Translations under genes and position numbers: made by a program
Shown: piece by piece, positions 17,222 through 25,136 of the stretch
Numbering within the stretch: position 1 is the first letter of the stretch
Layout of the letters: every line of letters starts with the position of its first letter
The notes under the pieces: generated by a model
Seen by the model: the letters and a program-made list of their open reading frames with translations, nothing else
What the model was told of the DNA's origin: nothing
Databases searched by the model: none
DNA from: Betaproteobacteria bacterium
GTDB taxonomy: Bacteria; Pseudomonadota; Gammaproteobacteria; Burkholderiales; Usitatibacteraceae
Length of the DNA: 64,000 bases
NCBI GenBank assembly: GCA_016709665.1
Contig: JADJMI010000028.1
Span: forward strand, 290,191 to 354,190
Direction: 5' to 3'

Positions 17222-17985
17222 GGCACCGGCCTCGCGAGGGGCAGGGCGATTCGCCGCGCCATCTCGCCGCGCAGGCGTTGGATGTCGAGGGCGCCCAGGG
17301 CCAGCCACGCGAATACCGCGGTGGGCTCGAGCGGGTGTCGGCGCAAGCGCCTCGTGACGGCCGCGTCGAAGGCCTCGTCGTGGCGCGCGGACGCGGGCAC
17401 TTGCGGATCGGCGAGGCGCGCGAGGTGGCCGGCGACCAGGCCGGTGAACTCCTCGAGCGCGGTGCCCGCGAATTCGCCCCGAGGCAGGCGCCGTCGCCAC
17501 TCCACGAGCCAGGCGGTGCCGAGGCGCGAGCGATCGGGCCAGGCTGCGGCGAACGGCGCGAGCGGGCCTTGCGCGAGCACGGCGCGGCGCTCCTCCGGCG
17601 AGGCTTTCGCCACGGCGGCGAGATCGGGATCGCTCGCCATCCACGCCGGGACGGCTTCGCCGCCCGCCAGGTGGCCCAGCGCGGGAAGGCACGCAAGGGC
17701 GCCGCACCAGGCGATGGCCGGATACCAGCTCGCGGGCATCCAGCGGCAGGCATCGCCCAGCAACGCCCGCCAGGCGTCGCGGCAGGCGCGGTCGAGGCCA
17801 TGCAGGTCCGGTACGGCGGCGAGCGGGCCGGCGAGCGGGGCGAGGTTCGTTCCGCGCACGAGGTCGAGTACCGGGCCGGTCTCGCGCGAGCGTTCGATGC
17901 CGCTCCAGGCCGCGGGATCGAGGCGGCGGGAAAGGCGCGCATGCAGGCGCGAGAGGGCGTACTCGAGGCTGCCGGCGAGGATCAC
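17218..17985 (-). CDS. atpC: V/A-type ATPase subunit C (AC39-like central socket)
   Basis: A 255-residue, helix-rich protein located where the C subunit is expected, between the H/G and I genes. It begins MILAGSLEYALSRLHARLSRR, close to the start of bacterial C subunits that form a funnel linking the rotor stalk to the K ring. The rest is weakly conserved (for example EFTGLVAGHLARLADP and FAWLALGALDIQRLRGEMARR), so the name depends largely on synteny and length, which is shorter than archaeal C (about 320-350). GTG start at 17985 overlaps the upstream stop by 4 nt. Confidence 0.75.
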   Translation of the reverse strand: MILAGSLEYALSRLHARLSRRLDPAAWSGIERSRETGPVLDLVRGTNLAPLAGPLAAVPDLHGLDRACRDAWRALLGDACRWMPASWYPAIAWCGALACLPALGHLAGGEAVPAWMASDPDLAAVAKASPEERRAVLAQGPLAPFAAAWPDRSRLGTAWLVEWRRRLPRGEFAGTALEEFTGLVAGHLARLADPQVPASARHDEAFDAAVTRRLRRHPLEPTAVFAWLALGALDIQRLRGEMARRIALPLARPVP

Positions 17986-18326
17986 GGCGACTCCTCGCCG
18001 GTGAGCGCGGCGGCTATCGCCTGCGCCGCGCGGCGCACCCGGTCTTCCTCGCCCGTGTCGCGAAGGCCTTCGGCTTCCAGCGCGCGGATGGCGGCTTCGA
18101 TCCCGGCTTCACGCCTCGCGATACGGGCATCGACGCCGGCGCGCGCGGCGGCGAGGCGGCGATCGGCGTTCGCGGAGGCGAGCAGGGCTTCGGCCCGGGC
18201 CGCAGCCAGGCGCACATCCGAGGCGGTCCGTGCGCGGACGATGTCTGCCTGCGCCTCGCGCTCGGCCTCGAGCACGCGGTGGATGGCATTGCCGACCGGG
18301 TCGGCGGCGCTGCCTCGCGGGTCCAT
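17982..18326 (-). CDS. atpH: V/A-type ATPase subunit H/G (peripheral stalk helix)
   Basis: A 114-residue protein, almost entirely one long alanine- and arginine-rich helix with acidic residues (AIHRVLEAEREAQADIVRART... to REAGIEAAIRALEAEG). This is the expected form of the H/G subunit that wraps around E in the peripheral stalk. It is the first gene of the leftward operon; its start is ATG 18326. Low-complexity composition means similarity alone would be weak, but position at the head of a nine-subunit set makes the assignment likely. Confidence 0.78.
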   Translation of the reverse strand: MDPRGSAADPVGNAIHRVLEAEREAQADIVRARTASDVRLAAARAEALLASANADRRLAAARAGVDARIARREAGIEAAIRALEAEGLRDTGEEDRVRRAAQAIAAALTGEESP

Positions 18327-18359
18327 GGGGACTGCCCTTCATGCGAAGGGGACGATTCC

Positions 18360-18400
18360 AGCCTAGGCCGCCGCAAAGGCCGGCGGTTGACTGCGATCAA
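18360..18400 (-). promoter_or_regulatory. FNR/Anr-like site with candidate promoter for the V-ATPase operon
   Basis: TTGACTGCGATCAA at 18387-18400 matches the FNR/Anr consensus TTGAT-N4-ATCAA at 9 of 10 defined positions and sits inside a longer perfect palindrome (ggcggttga / tcaaccgcc, 18382-18405). On the minus strand a weak -10-like TAGGCT (18365-18360) would place transcription start near 18352, about 41.5 nt from the site centre, the classic class II activator position, and 26 nt before the atpH start codon. It lies between divergent genes, so it could also affect the MFS gene, which has a TAGAAT -10-like hexamer at 18435-18440. Prediction only. Confidence 0.45.
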
Positions 18401-18479
18401 CCGCCCGTCCGGCAGGGTGCGCGAGGGCGGCCTGTAGAATGCGCCGGAATCGACACACGCCCCGAGCGCAACGCCGCCC

Positions 18480-19697
18480 ATGTCCGCCGCCGCACCCACC
18501 GCCACGACCTTCCGGGAAGACGCGACCGTCATCTCGCTCGTGGGTTTCGCGCACGGCACCTCGCACTTCTTCCACTTCATGCTGCCGCCGCTCTTCCCGT
18601 GGCTCATGAAGGACTTCGGGCTGAGCTTCACGCAGGTGGGCCTCACGATGTCGGCCTTCTTCGTGGTCTCGGGCGCGGGGCAGGCGATGGCGGGTTTCGT
18701 GGTGGACCGGTTCGGGGCCCTGCGGGTCCTCTGCGGCGGCATCGTGCTGCTGTCGCTCTCGGGACTCGTCCTCGCGAGCGCGGACAGCTTCGCGATGCTC
18801 GTCGCGGCGGCGGTCGTGGCCGGCATCGGGAACAGCGTCTTCCACCCGGCGGATTTCACGATCCTCAACCGGCGCGTGTCCACGTCGCGGCTGGGCCATG
18901 CCTTCTCGGTGCACGGGCTGTCGGGCACCCTCGGCTGGGCCGCGGCGCCGGTGCTCATGATCGGGATGGCGGAGGTGTTCGGGTGGCGATCCTCGGGAAT
19001 CGCGGCGAGCGTCGTGGGCTTCTGCGCGCTCGCGTTCCTCGTCCTCAACCGCGCGCGCCTCGCCGACGCGCCGCTCGCCGTCGGCGAGGCGAAGCGGCAT
19101 GCCGGCGGCGCCTTCGCCTTCCTCGGCAAGCCCCTGGTGTGGATGTGCTTCCTGTTCTTCTTCCTCACGGTGATGGCGTTCGGCGGCCTGCAGAACTTCG
19201 CCCCGCCCCTCTTCGAGCGCGCCTACGGCATCTCGATCACCCTGGCCGCCTCCGCGCTCACCGCCTACCTGCTCGGCGCCGCCGCGGGCACGGCGACGGG
19301 CGGCTTCTTCGCCACGCAGGGAGACCGGCAGGACGTGAAGGTGGCGCTCGCGCTCTCGGTGGCCGCGGCGTGCGCGATCGCGTTGGCCCTGGCGGTGTTT
19401 CCCGCGTGGATGGTCGTGCCGCTCATGGCGACGATGGGATTCGGGGCGGGCTTCTCGGGGCCGTCGCGGGACATGCTGGTTCGGCGGGCGGCCACCTCGA
19501 CGTTCGGGCAGGCGGCGTTCGGCCGCATCTACGGTTTCGTCTACTCCGGGATCGATACCGGGCTCGCGTGCGCGCCGCTCGTCTTCGGGCCGCTCATGGA
19601 CGCCGGCAAGTACACCCACGTCCTCTGGGGCGTCGCGGCCCTGCAGTGCCTCGCCATCGCGACGGCCCTCACCGTCGGTACCAAGTCGCGCCAATAG
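18480..19697 (+). CDS. MFS transporter
   Basis: A 405-residue inner-membrane major facilitator superfamily protein with about 12 hydrophobic helices (first near VISLVGFAHGTSHFFHFMLPPLFP). The loop after helix 2 reads GQAMAGFVVDRFGALRV, a form of the MFS signature. HGTSHFFH and ADFTILNRRVSTSRLGHAFSVHG resemble the fosmidomycin-resistance-like (FSR) branch, but the substrate cannot be named. Start ATG 18480 has only a weak ribosome-binding site. It is monocistronic, divergent from the V-ATPase operon, and followed by a 600-bp non-coding palindromic region. Confidence 0.85.
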   Translation: MSAAAPTATTFREDATVISLVGFAHGTSHFFHFMLPPLFPWLMKDFGLSFTQVGLTMSAFFVVSGAGQAMAGFVVDRFGALRVLCGGIVLLSLSGLVLASADSFAMLVAAAVVAGIGNSVFHPADFTILNRRVSTSRLGHAFSVHGLSGTLGWAAAPVLMIGMAEVFGWRSSGIAASVVGFCALAFLVLNRARLADAPLAVGEAKRHAGGAFAFLGKPLVWMCFLFFFLTVMAFGGLQNFAPPLFERAYGISITLAASALTAYLLGAAAGTATGGFFATQGDRQDVKVALALSVAAACAIALALAVFPAWMVVPLMATMGFGAGFSGPSRDMLVRRAATSTFGQAAFGRIYGFVYSGIDTGLACAPLVFGPLMDAGKYTHVLWGVAALQCLAIATALTVGTKSRQ

Positions 19698-19825
19698 CGC
19701 CCGGGGCGCGAATGCCGGCGCGCAAGCCGGCGCAGCCGGAACCGGGATCGGCGAACCGCGTGCGGCGTTGTCCACGCGACAGCGTGGGACTTCCAGCCGC
19801 TACCCCTTTTTGCAATGGGACACGA

Positions 19826-19970
19826 GGGTGTGGGTCGCGTTTGTCCGGATTTCGGCCGAGTGAACTTGCCCAGGTCGTCGGCTCCAACGAACAGAGTCGA
19901 CATAGGTCGATGCACAGTCTTCGGGATCACCGTGAGTCGGCCGAAATCCGGAAAAACGCGACCCACACCC
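19826..19970. repeat. Internal palindrome with 32-bp arms
   Basis: gggtgtgggtcgcgtttgtc... at 19826-19857 is matched in reverse complement at 19939-19970 with one mismatch in 32 positions, enclosing an 81-bp spacer. The same motif appears a third time, more diverged, at about 20138-20170 (ccccgaatcgaaaaaacgcg tcccatat), where it belongs to the outer right arm. Three related copies in 350 bp suggest repeated insertion or unequal duplication of one repeat unit. Confidence 0.85.
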
Positions 19971-20030
19971 CCGGTCCGTCCGCGACTTCGGAAGCAGCGC
20001 CGCATCCCTAGGTGCCACTGGTCGCGCCGC

Positions 20031-20079
20031 CAACGTGCCTGCTGCGGGCACGAAGGCCACGCCCACAGCAGGCACGTTG
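20031..20079. repeat. Strong 19-bp hairpin inside the palindromic region
   Basis: caacgtgcctgctgcgggc (20031-20049) pairs with gcccacagcaggcacgttg (20061-20079), 18 of 19 positions, with an 11-nt loop. It has the strength of a terminator stem but no T-run follows on either strand. It could stop or stabilise transcripts from the MFS gene (+) or tag (-), or be part of the repeat unit. Confidence 0.8.
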
Positions 20080-20306
20080 ACAGCGCACCGGGGCCCAGCG
20101 GGGGGGACGCCGGGAGACGAGCCGGCCGCAAGTTCACTCGGCCCCGAATCGAAAAAACGCGTCCCATATCCGCGGTCCCATTGCTCAATGGGGTAGCGGC
20201 TGGAAGTTCCCGCCGACGCGTGGACAATGCCGCACGCGGTCCTCTACCGATGCCGCACGCGATTCGCAGCCGTTGCCGCGCGTGGCTCGCTCCGCCGGTT
20301 ACGGCC

Positions 20307-20894
20307 TCAGCGGCGGTGGCGGGAGTGGGAAGGGCAGTCGAGGAGGTGGTCGTCGACCATGCCGGTCGCCTGCATGAAGGCGTAGAGGATCGTGGAGCCG
20401 ACGAAGGTGAAGCCGCGCTTCTTCAGGTCTTTCGAGAAGGCGTCGGATTCGGGCGTGGAGGCGGGGACCTCCTTCATCGACCGGCGCGCGTTCACGATCG
20501 GCGTGCCGCCGACGAAGCCCCAAGCGTAAGCGTCGAAGGTGCCGAATTCCCCCTGCACGACGAGGAAGGCCTTCGCGTTCCTCACGGTGCCCTCGACCTT
20601 CAGGCGGTTCCTCACGATGCCCGGGTCGAGCAGGAGCTTCTCCACCTTCGCCGGCGTGAAGCGCGCGACCTTCGCGGGGTCGAACCCGGCGAAGAGCCGC
20701 CGGTAGTTCTCGCGCTTGGCGAGGATCGTGGACCAGGACAGGCCGGCTTGCGCGCCCTCGAGCACGAGGAACTCGAAGAGGACGCGGTCGTCGTGCACCG
20801 GCACGCCCCATTCGCGATCGTGGTACTCGACGTACGCGGGGCTGCCCAGGCACCACGGGCAGCGCGTGTCGGCTGCCGGCTTCTTCGCTTTCAT
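20307..20894 (-). CDS. tag: DNA-3-methyladenine glycosylase I
   Basis: A 195-residue base-excision enzyme that removes 3-methyladenine from alkylated DNA. All key residues line up with the E. coli enzyme at a constant +8 offset: zinc ligands C12 and H25 near the N-terminus and H183 and C187 at the C-terminus (DHLLDCPSH), plus E46 and W54 of the base pocket in LEGAQAGLSW. ATG 20894 overlaps the end of the upstream methyltransferase gene by 4 nt, so it seems to be the last gene of the leftward run starting near 28331, although its role is not obviously related to the other members. Confidence 0.95.
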   Translation of the reverse strand: MKAKKPAADTRCPWCLGSPAYVEYHDREWGVPVHDDRVLFEFLVLEGAQAGLSWSTILAKRENYRRLFAGFDPAKVARFTPAKVEKLLLDPGIVRNRLKVEGTVRNAKAFLVVQGEFGTFDAYAWGFVGGTPIVNARRSMKEVPASTPESDAFSKDLKKRGFTFVGSTILYAFMQATGMVDDHLLDCPSHSRHRR

Positions 20895-21688
20895 CGCTTG
20901 ATCACCAGTCCTTGTCCCGTGGGCAACGGCATGACGCGATAGTCCCGGGCGGAGAACCACGGATCCTCCGCCATCTTCTGGCCGCGGTAGGCGCCGGCCC
21001 ACTCGTAGTCGTCGAGGATCAGCAGGCCGCCGGGCACCAGGCGGGGGAAGAGGACATCGAGCACGGCCAGCTCGAAGTCCGCGTGGTTGAGGTCGACGTG
21101 CAGGTAGGCGATGCGATCCGGCGACGCGCCTTCGAGGCTGGCGGGCAGCAGCCCCTTCACCAGGCGCACCTGCGGATAGCCGTCGAAGCGCTGCTTCACC
21201 TTGTCGAACAAGCCCTGCGACTGTTCGGAGAAGGCGTGCCCGGCCACGGGGTTGGTGTCGAACGTGTCGTAGGCCCAGAAGGGCTTCGCGAAGCGCTCCC
21301 GGCCGAAGTAGTCGATGACCGTCTTCACGCCCGTCCCCCACAGCGTTCCGCACTCCACGAAGTCGCCCTCGAGCCGGATGGCGTGGCAGGCCGCGCAGCA
21401 CAGCACGTAGCGGCGCCAGGCGATCGCCTCGTCCGCGGCGTTGAGGATGTTGGCCTGCCAGGCGTCGCGGAAGGCGACGTCCTCGAGCAGCGACAGGTTG
21501 CGCATCCACGTGAACAGGTTGTCGCCGAGGTAGAAGCCGCCGCTCACGAGGGTGGCGGCCTCGTCCATCAGCTGGCGAAAGCGCTCGGGATCGCGAATGC
21601 CCCAGGACTGGTTCGACTTGAAGTTGTAGCGGCGATCCGGGTCGATCGGGGGAAGCGCCGGCAGGGGCACCTCGTTCATTTCGGACAT
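20891..21688 (-). CDS. TylF/MycF-family O-methyltransferase-like protein
   Basis: A 265-residue class I SAM-dependent methyltransferase of the macrocin O-methyltransferase (TylF/MycF) group. Visible motifs: GDNLFTWMRNLSLL, FVECGTLWGTGVKTVIDY (SAM loop), YDTFDTNP, AYLHVDLNHADFELAVLDVL and GGLLILDDYEWAG (metal/catalytic region). Family members methylate hydroxyls of sugars in antibiotics and glycans; the substrate here is unknown. ATG 21688 overlaps the preceding methyltransferase by 13 nt; the open frame further upstream is a shadow. Next to an acyltransferase and exporter, a cell-surface glycan or lipid substrate is plausible but not shown. Confidence 0.85.
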   Translation of the reverse strand: MSEMNEVPLPALPPIDPDRRYNFKSNQSWGIRDPERFRQLMDEAATLVSGGFYLGDNLFTWMRNLSLLEDVAFRDAWQANILNAADEAIAWRRYVLCCAACHAIRLEGDFVECGTLWGTGVKTVIDYFGRERFAKPFWAYDTFDTNPVAGHAFSEQSQGLFDKVKQRFDGYPQVRLVKGLLPASLEGASPDRIAYLHVDLNHADFELAVLDVLFPRLVPGGLLILDDYEWAGAYRGQKMAEDPWFSARDYRVMPLPTGQGLVIKR

Positions 21689-22481
21689 GCGGCTCCTTTC
21701 GCGCGGGAGAAGCGGGCGCCGTTCCACGGCGCGAGGCGCCCGGCGGCGGCGATGACGCGCAGCCGGCCGTCGTTCAGCTCGAGCGCGATGCGGTCCTTGC
21801 CCTCGGTGGACTTGAGGCGCGTCGCGGCGATGGCGAGGGGGAACTCGACCTCGCCCAGCCGGGCGGCCGCGTGCTGGAAGGACTGCCGGATCGCCAGCTC
21901 GCCGGGCTTCGCCTTCGGGCCGCACCAGAGGCCGCCCACTTTCGCCGGCACGGTCCACAGGTGCACGCGGCTCTTTTCTCGAGCCCGATGGCCTTGTCGG
22001 GCACGTCGATCGTCTCGGTCCGGTCCGGCTTCCAGTCGCCCATGTCCCAGTCGTGCGAGACGATGCGCGTGCCGGGCCGCAGGGCGAGGAGGGCGGGGCG
22101 AAGCTGCAGGTTCACCTCGGGAAGCAGGTACATCGTGATGACGGAAGCCGCCGTGAGGTCCGTCTTGAAGAGGTCCTGCTCGCGGAAGAGGGCGCGGTCC
22201 GCGACGCCCGCGCGCTTGGCGCTCTCGCGGCTCTTCTCGACGAGATCCGGCACGATCTCGACCCCGAGCCCGCGCGCGCCGTAGCGCCGCGCGGCCGTGA
22301 TGACGATGCGCCCGTCGCCCGAGCCGAGGTCGATCACGAAATCGCGCGGGGTCACGGCCGCCATCCGCAGCATCGTGACCGTGACCTCGTCGGGCGTGGT
22401 GATGAAGGGTACTTCCTCGGTCGCCCGGGATGCCGTGGCGGCGAGGGTGGCGAGGGCGAGGGCGGCAAGGCGACGATTCAT
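21676..22481 (-). CDS. Exported SAM-dependent methyltransferase-like protein, frameshifted
   Basis: N-terminal part from ATG 22481 reads MNRRLAALALATLAATASRA (signal peptide-like), then VIDLGSGDGRIVITAARRYGARGLGVEI (SAM-binding loop) and IVSHDWDMGDWKPD. The frame breaks at 21971-21980, in an A4 run on the minus strand. One added base restores LEKKSRVHLWTVPAKV and continues to a C-terminal domain (LWCGPKAKPGELAIRQ...) ending at 21676. I read this as one gene of about 268 residues with a one-base deletion, probably a sequencing error. Methyltransferase folds with an export signal are seen in several proteobacterial genomes; the substrate is unknown. It sits 2 nt after a small membrane protein gene. 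Confidence 0.75.
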
Positions 22482-22483
22482 GG

Positions 22484-22861
22484 TCAGGACACCAGGGGAC
22501 GCACTTCGATGGGAAGCCACAGGGCGAGCCCGGCGACGACGAGGCCGATCCCCACGATGGCGAGGGGCGCCAGCCAGAAGAGCCGTCTCGCCGGCTGGCC
22601 CCGGGCCAGGACGGCGAACGCCGTGCCGACGGTCAGCCACTGGGCGGCGGCGATCACGAGCGCCCCGGCGCTCGACAGGATGCGATCGCCGTCCTGGTCG
22701 TGGAACCAAGGGTGCGGGAACACGATCGCGAACCAGCCGTTCAGGATCTCCACGCGCAACTCGCCGAGGAATTCGGGCGAGAAAATGCCGGGAACGACGA
22801 CCAGGGCGAGCGGCGCGGCGAGGCAGGTGACGAAGGCGGCGAGCGCCCGGAGGAAACCCAT
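22484..22861 (-). CDS. Small membrane protein of unknown function
   Basis: A 125-residue protein not recognised by me. Hydrophobic segments lie at about residues 5-27, 64-86 and 94-117. Between the first two is a more polar part with a histidine- and aromatic-rich motif, FPHPWFHDQDGD. Codon use and start context (ATG 22861, 30 nt after the acyltransferase gene and 2 nt before the methyltransferase) fit a real member of the operon. Confidence 0.7.
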   Translation of the reverse strand: MGFLRALAAFVTCLAAPLALVVVPGIFSPEFLGELRVEILNGWFAIVFPHPWFHDQDGDRILSSAGALVIAAAQWLTVGTAFAVLARGQPARRLFWLAPLAIVGIGLVVAGLALWLPIEVRPLVS

Positions 22862-22891
22862 GGGAACCGTGGCGGGGACGATGGGCGGATT

Positions 22892-24097
22892 CTACGGGGA
22901 ATCGGGCGGGCGCCCCGCGAGGAAGGGCCGTTCGACGAACCGGTACGAGAGCCCGGAGATCGCCAGCAACGCCGCGAGGTAGGCGGGAAGGGCGAGCCAC
23001 CCCCCGAAGCCGGGCAGGAGCTTGCCCATGAGCAGCAACAGCGGCATGTGGTAGAGATAGGTCGAATAGCTCACGCGTCCCACCCACGCGAGCGGTCTCG
23101 GGGCGAGGACGATGTCGCCCCAGGCCGGCCGCGCCGAGACCGCGGCGGCGATCGCCCCGGCCAGCAGGATCGGGTGCGCGAGCCAGGACAGTTCGCCCAG
23201 CGGGGCGAAGCCGAACCGCAGGACCGCCCACAGGCTTCCCGCGCAGGCGATCGCGACGATCGCCATCGCCGTGTCGCGCGAGCGGCTCGCGGGACGCCCC
23301 CCCGCGTCGAGCCACGCCCGGCCGCAGAGAATTCCGGCCGCGAAATGCGCGAGGTAGCCCGGCAGCTGCGTCGCGATGAGCGAGCGCAGGGCGGCCTCCG
23401 GCACCTGCCAGCGCGCCGACATCGCTCGGTAGGCATCGACCCACGCGCCGAAGGAATGGGCCGCGGCCCAGCGCCACGCGATGGCGATCGCGACGAAGGC
23501 GAGCGCGGCCGCGACGGGACGGCGCACGAAGAGCGGGGCGAGGAGCGGCAGGAGCAGGTAGTACTGGAACTCGATGGCGAGGGTCCAGAGCGCGCCGTTC
23601 ACCGAGAAGGACGCGCTGGTGAGCGGCGTCGCGTAGTGCAGGAAGCTCGCGTGGGCCGCGAGATTGGCCAGGACGAAGAGCAGCTCGGCCTTCACGAAGC
23701 GCCAGCCGATGAGCACCGGCAGGCAGAGCGCCGCGAGGAACGCGAGCTGCACGTAGTACGCGGGCACGATCCGGCGGATGCGGCGCCGGTAGAACTCGCG
23801 TGTCGCGGGGGCGGGCTTGCCGTCCCGCGCGTGCTTGAACCAGGGCAGGGTGAGGAGGAACCCGGTGATGAGGAAGAAAAGATCGACGCCGAGGTAGCCG
23901 TTCCTCGCCAGCGCGTGCACGGGCGCGAAGCCGTTGACGAGGGCCACGAAGGCGTCGTCGAACTTCCCCTCGCGCAGCACGAGGTAATGGAAGGCCACGA
24001 CCCAGAGCACGGCGAGGCCGCGCAGCCCCTCGATGGCGCGGATGTCGCCGACCTCGGCGCGCACGCCCCCGGGGTCAGAAGGCGAGGGCGCGGCCAT
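22892..24097 (-). CDS. Acyltransferase 3 (OafA/YrhL-type) membrane protein
   Basis: A 401-residue integral membrane protein of the acyltransferase-3 family with about 10 hydrophobic segments. Diagnostic motifs are IEGLRGLAVLWVVAFHY (catalytic His region), GYLGVDLFFLITGFLLT, REFYRRRIRRIVPAYY and WTLAIEFQYYLLLP, then SYSTYLYHMPLLLL near the C-terminus. Family members transfer acetyl or other acyl groups onto cell-surface sugars such as O-antigen. Its start overlaps the upstream lipocalin-like gene by 23 nt. Together with the exporter genes it points to modification of an envelope component. Confidence 0.92.
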   Translation of the reverse strand: MAAPSPSDPGGVRAEVGDIRAIEGLRGLAVLWVVAFHYLVLREGKFDDAFVALVNGFAPVHALARNGYLGVDLFFLITGFLLTLPWFKHARDGKPAPATREFYRRRIRRIVPAYYVQLAFLAALCLPVLIGWRFVKAELLFVLANLAAHASFLHYATPLTSASFSVNGALWTLAIEFQYYLLLPLLAPLFVRRPVAAALAFVAIAIAWRWAAAHSFGAWVDAYRAMSARWQVPEAALRSLIATQLPGYLAHFAAGILCGRAWLDAGGRPASRSRDTAMAIVAIACAGSLWAVLRFGFAPLGELSWLAHPILLAGAIAAAVSARPAWGDIVLAPRPLAWVGRVSYSTYLYHMPLLLLMGKLLPGFGGWLALPAYLAALLAISGLSYRFVERPFLAGRPPDSP

Positions 24098-25136
24098 AGC
24101 CCGTGAGTTCGAGGTAGCCCGATCCCTTCGCGCCCCCCGGCCCGCTCGCGCGAACCGCTCCCTCCCAGTAGAGCGTGCCGGTGGAGGCGCGCGAATCGAG
24201 CTCCTGGTCGTCGATCAGCGGCTCGAGCGTCCAGGCCTCGCCGCCCGCGGTGAAGCGCATGCCGACGGGATAGGCGACGCCCGTCCGCGGCGATTTCCAC
24301 GTGCGCAGCGGCAGCCACGCGACCTCGTCCTCGCGGAAGGCGCGCGTGCGGCCGTCGGGCTCGCGCTTCGTGCCGCCGGCCCACACGGTGCCGCCGGCCC
24401 GGTCGCGCAGGCGGAAGGCCATGAGCGCGCCGCCCCCGTCGAGGTTGATGCCGGCCCAGTCCCAGCCCACGGCGTCGCCCGCGAGAATCTCGCTGGACCA
24501 CTCGTGATCGAGCCACGCATGGCCGCGCACGGCGAGCCGCTCGCTGCCGAGCGTCACGGTGCCGGTCGTCGCGAGATGCGGCTCGCTGTAGTAGCGGCTC
24601 GCCTGCGCGCGGTTCGGTCCCTTGCGGCTGTAGCCGCCCTCGCCCTGGAGGAGGACGGGCTGCGTGGGCGCGAGCGCGAGATCGAGCGTGAAGCCCTGCC
24701 CCGGGATGCGCGCGACGTAGCGATCCGCCTCGCGCCGGAGGGTCCAGTCGTCGATGAAGACGTTCGTCTCGCCTTCGTGCGCCTGCGCGAGGCCCGGCAA
24801 CGCGCGCGCGATGCGCTGGTCGTGGCGCAGCTTGCCGTGCGCCGGCTCGGCGAGGGCCGCGTGCGCGAAGAGCAGCTGCGTGGGCGCGAAGCGGCTGGGG
24901 TTCGCCTCGGCCTCCTTGTTGCGAAGCCGGAAGAACGTCACCTGGAAGCCCAGCGGACCGCGGGCCGATTCGAGATGCCCGGTGACGTACCACCATTCGA
25001 TGCGGTGCATCGGATGGCTGCCGCGGTCGGCCGGAAAGGCGAGCCGCGCGCCGGGAACGACCGGGGCGTAGCCCTCGCGCCCGTGGGCGGCCAGCGTCGC
25101 GGCGCAGGCGGCGAGGAGAAGCGCGAACCTACGCAT
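24075..25136 (-). CDS. AttH/CrtC-like lipocalin-domain periplasmic protein
   Basis: A 353-residue protein with an N-terminal signal (MRRFALLLAACAATLAAHG) followed by two lipocalin-like beta-barrel domains. HRIEWWYVTGHLES and RGHAWLDHEWSSE..GWDWAGINLDGG are the hallmark motifs of the AttH / hydroxyneurosporene-synthase-like (CrtC) family. In AttEFGH systems this protein is the proposed periplasmic partner of an ABC exporter. The 5' end overlaps the permease gene by 8 nt and the order E-FG-H matches. Enzymatic carotenoid hydratase activity is possible for the fold but I see no carotenoid genes here. Confidence 0.88.
   Translation of the reverse strand: MRRFALLLAACAATLAAHGREGYAPVVPGARLAFPADRGSHPMHRIEWWYVTGHLESARGPLGFQVTFFRLRNKEAEANPSRFAPTQLLFAHAALAEPAHGKLRHDQRIARALPGLAQAHEGETNVFIDDWTLRREADRYVARIPGQGFTLDLALAPTQPVLLQGEGGYSRKGPNRAQASRYYSEPHLATTGTVTLGSERLAVRGHAWLDHEWSSEILAGDAVGWDWAGINLDGGGALMAFRLRDRAGGTVWAGGTKREPDGRTRAFREDEVAWLPLRTWKSPRTGVAYPVGMRFTAGGEAWTLEPLIDDQELDSRASTGTLYWEGAVRASGPGGAKGSGYLELTGYGRALAF

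Larger units (their letters stand above)
19755..20240. repeat. Large imperfect inverted repeat (about 114-bp arms) filling a gene-free region
   Basis: The 608-bp gap between the MFS gene and tag holds no credible gene. Its main structure is an inverted repeat: arm 19755-19868 (starting accgcgtgcgg, ending gtgaacttgc) is repeated in reverse complement at 20128-20240 (starting gcaagttcactcggcc, ending ccgcacgcggt), with a 259-bp centre. Matching blocks include ttccagccgctacccc, caatggga and ggccgagtgaacttgc. The centre contains two more palindromes listed separately. I see no transposase, no clear target-site duplication, and a visibly lower GC than neighbours. It could be a repeat-family cluster, a miniature inverted-repeat element or a structured RNA locus. 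Confidence 0.85.

Noticed and set aside
19815..20942. Open frames of 90-375 codons crossing the palindromic region (also 18230-20011 + and 19541-20227 -)
   Set aside because: They run through inverted repeats and out of or into known genes, with no domain, start context or codon bias typical of the neighbours.
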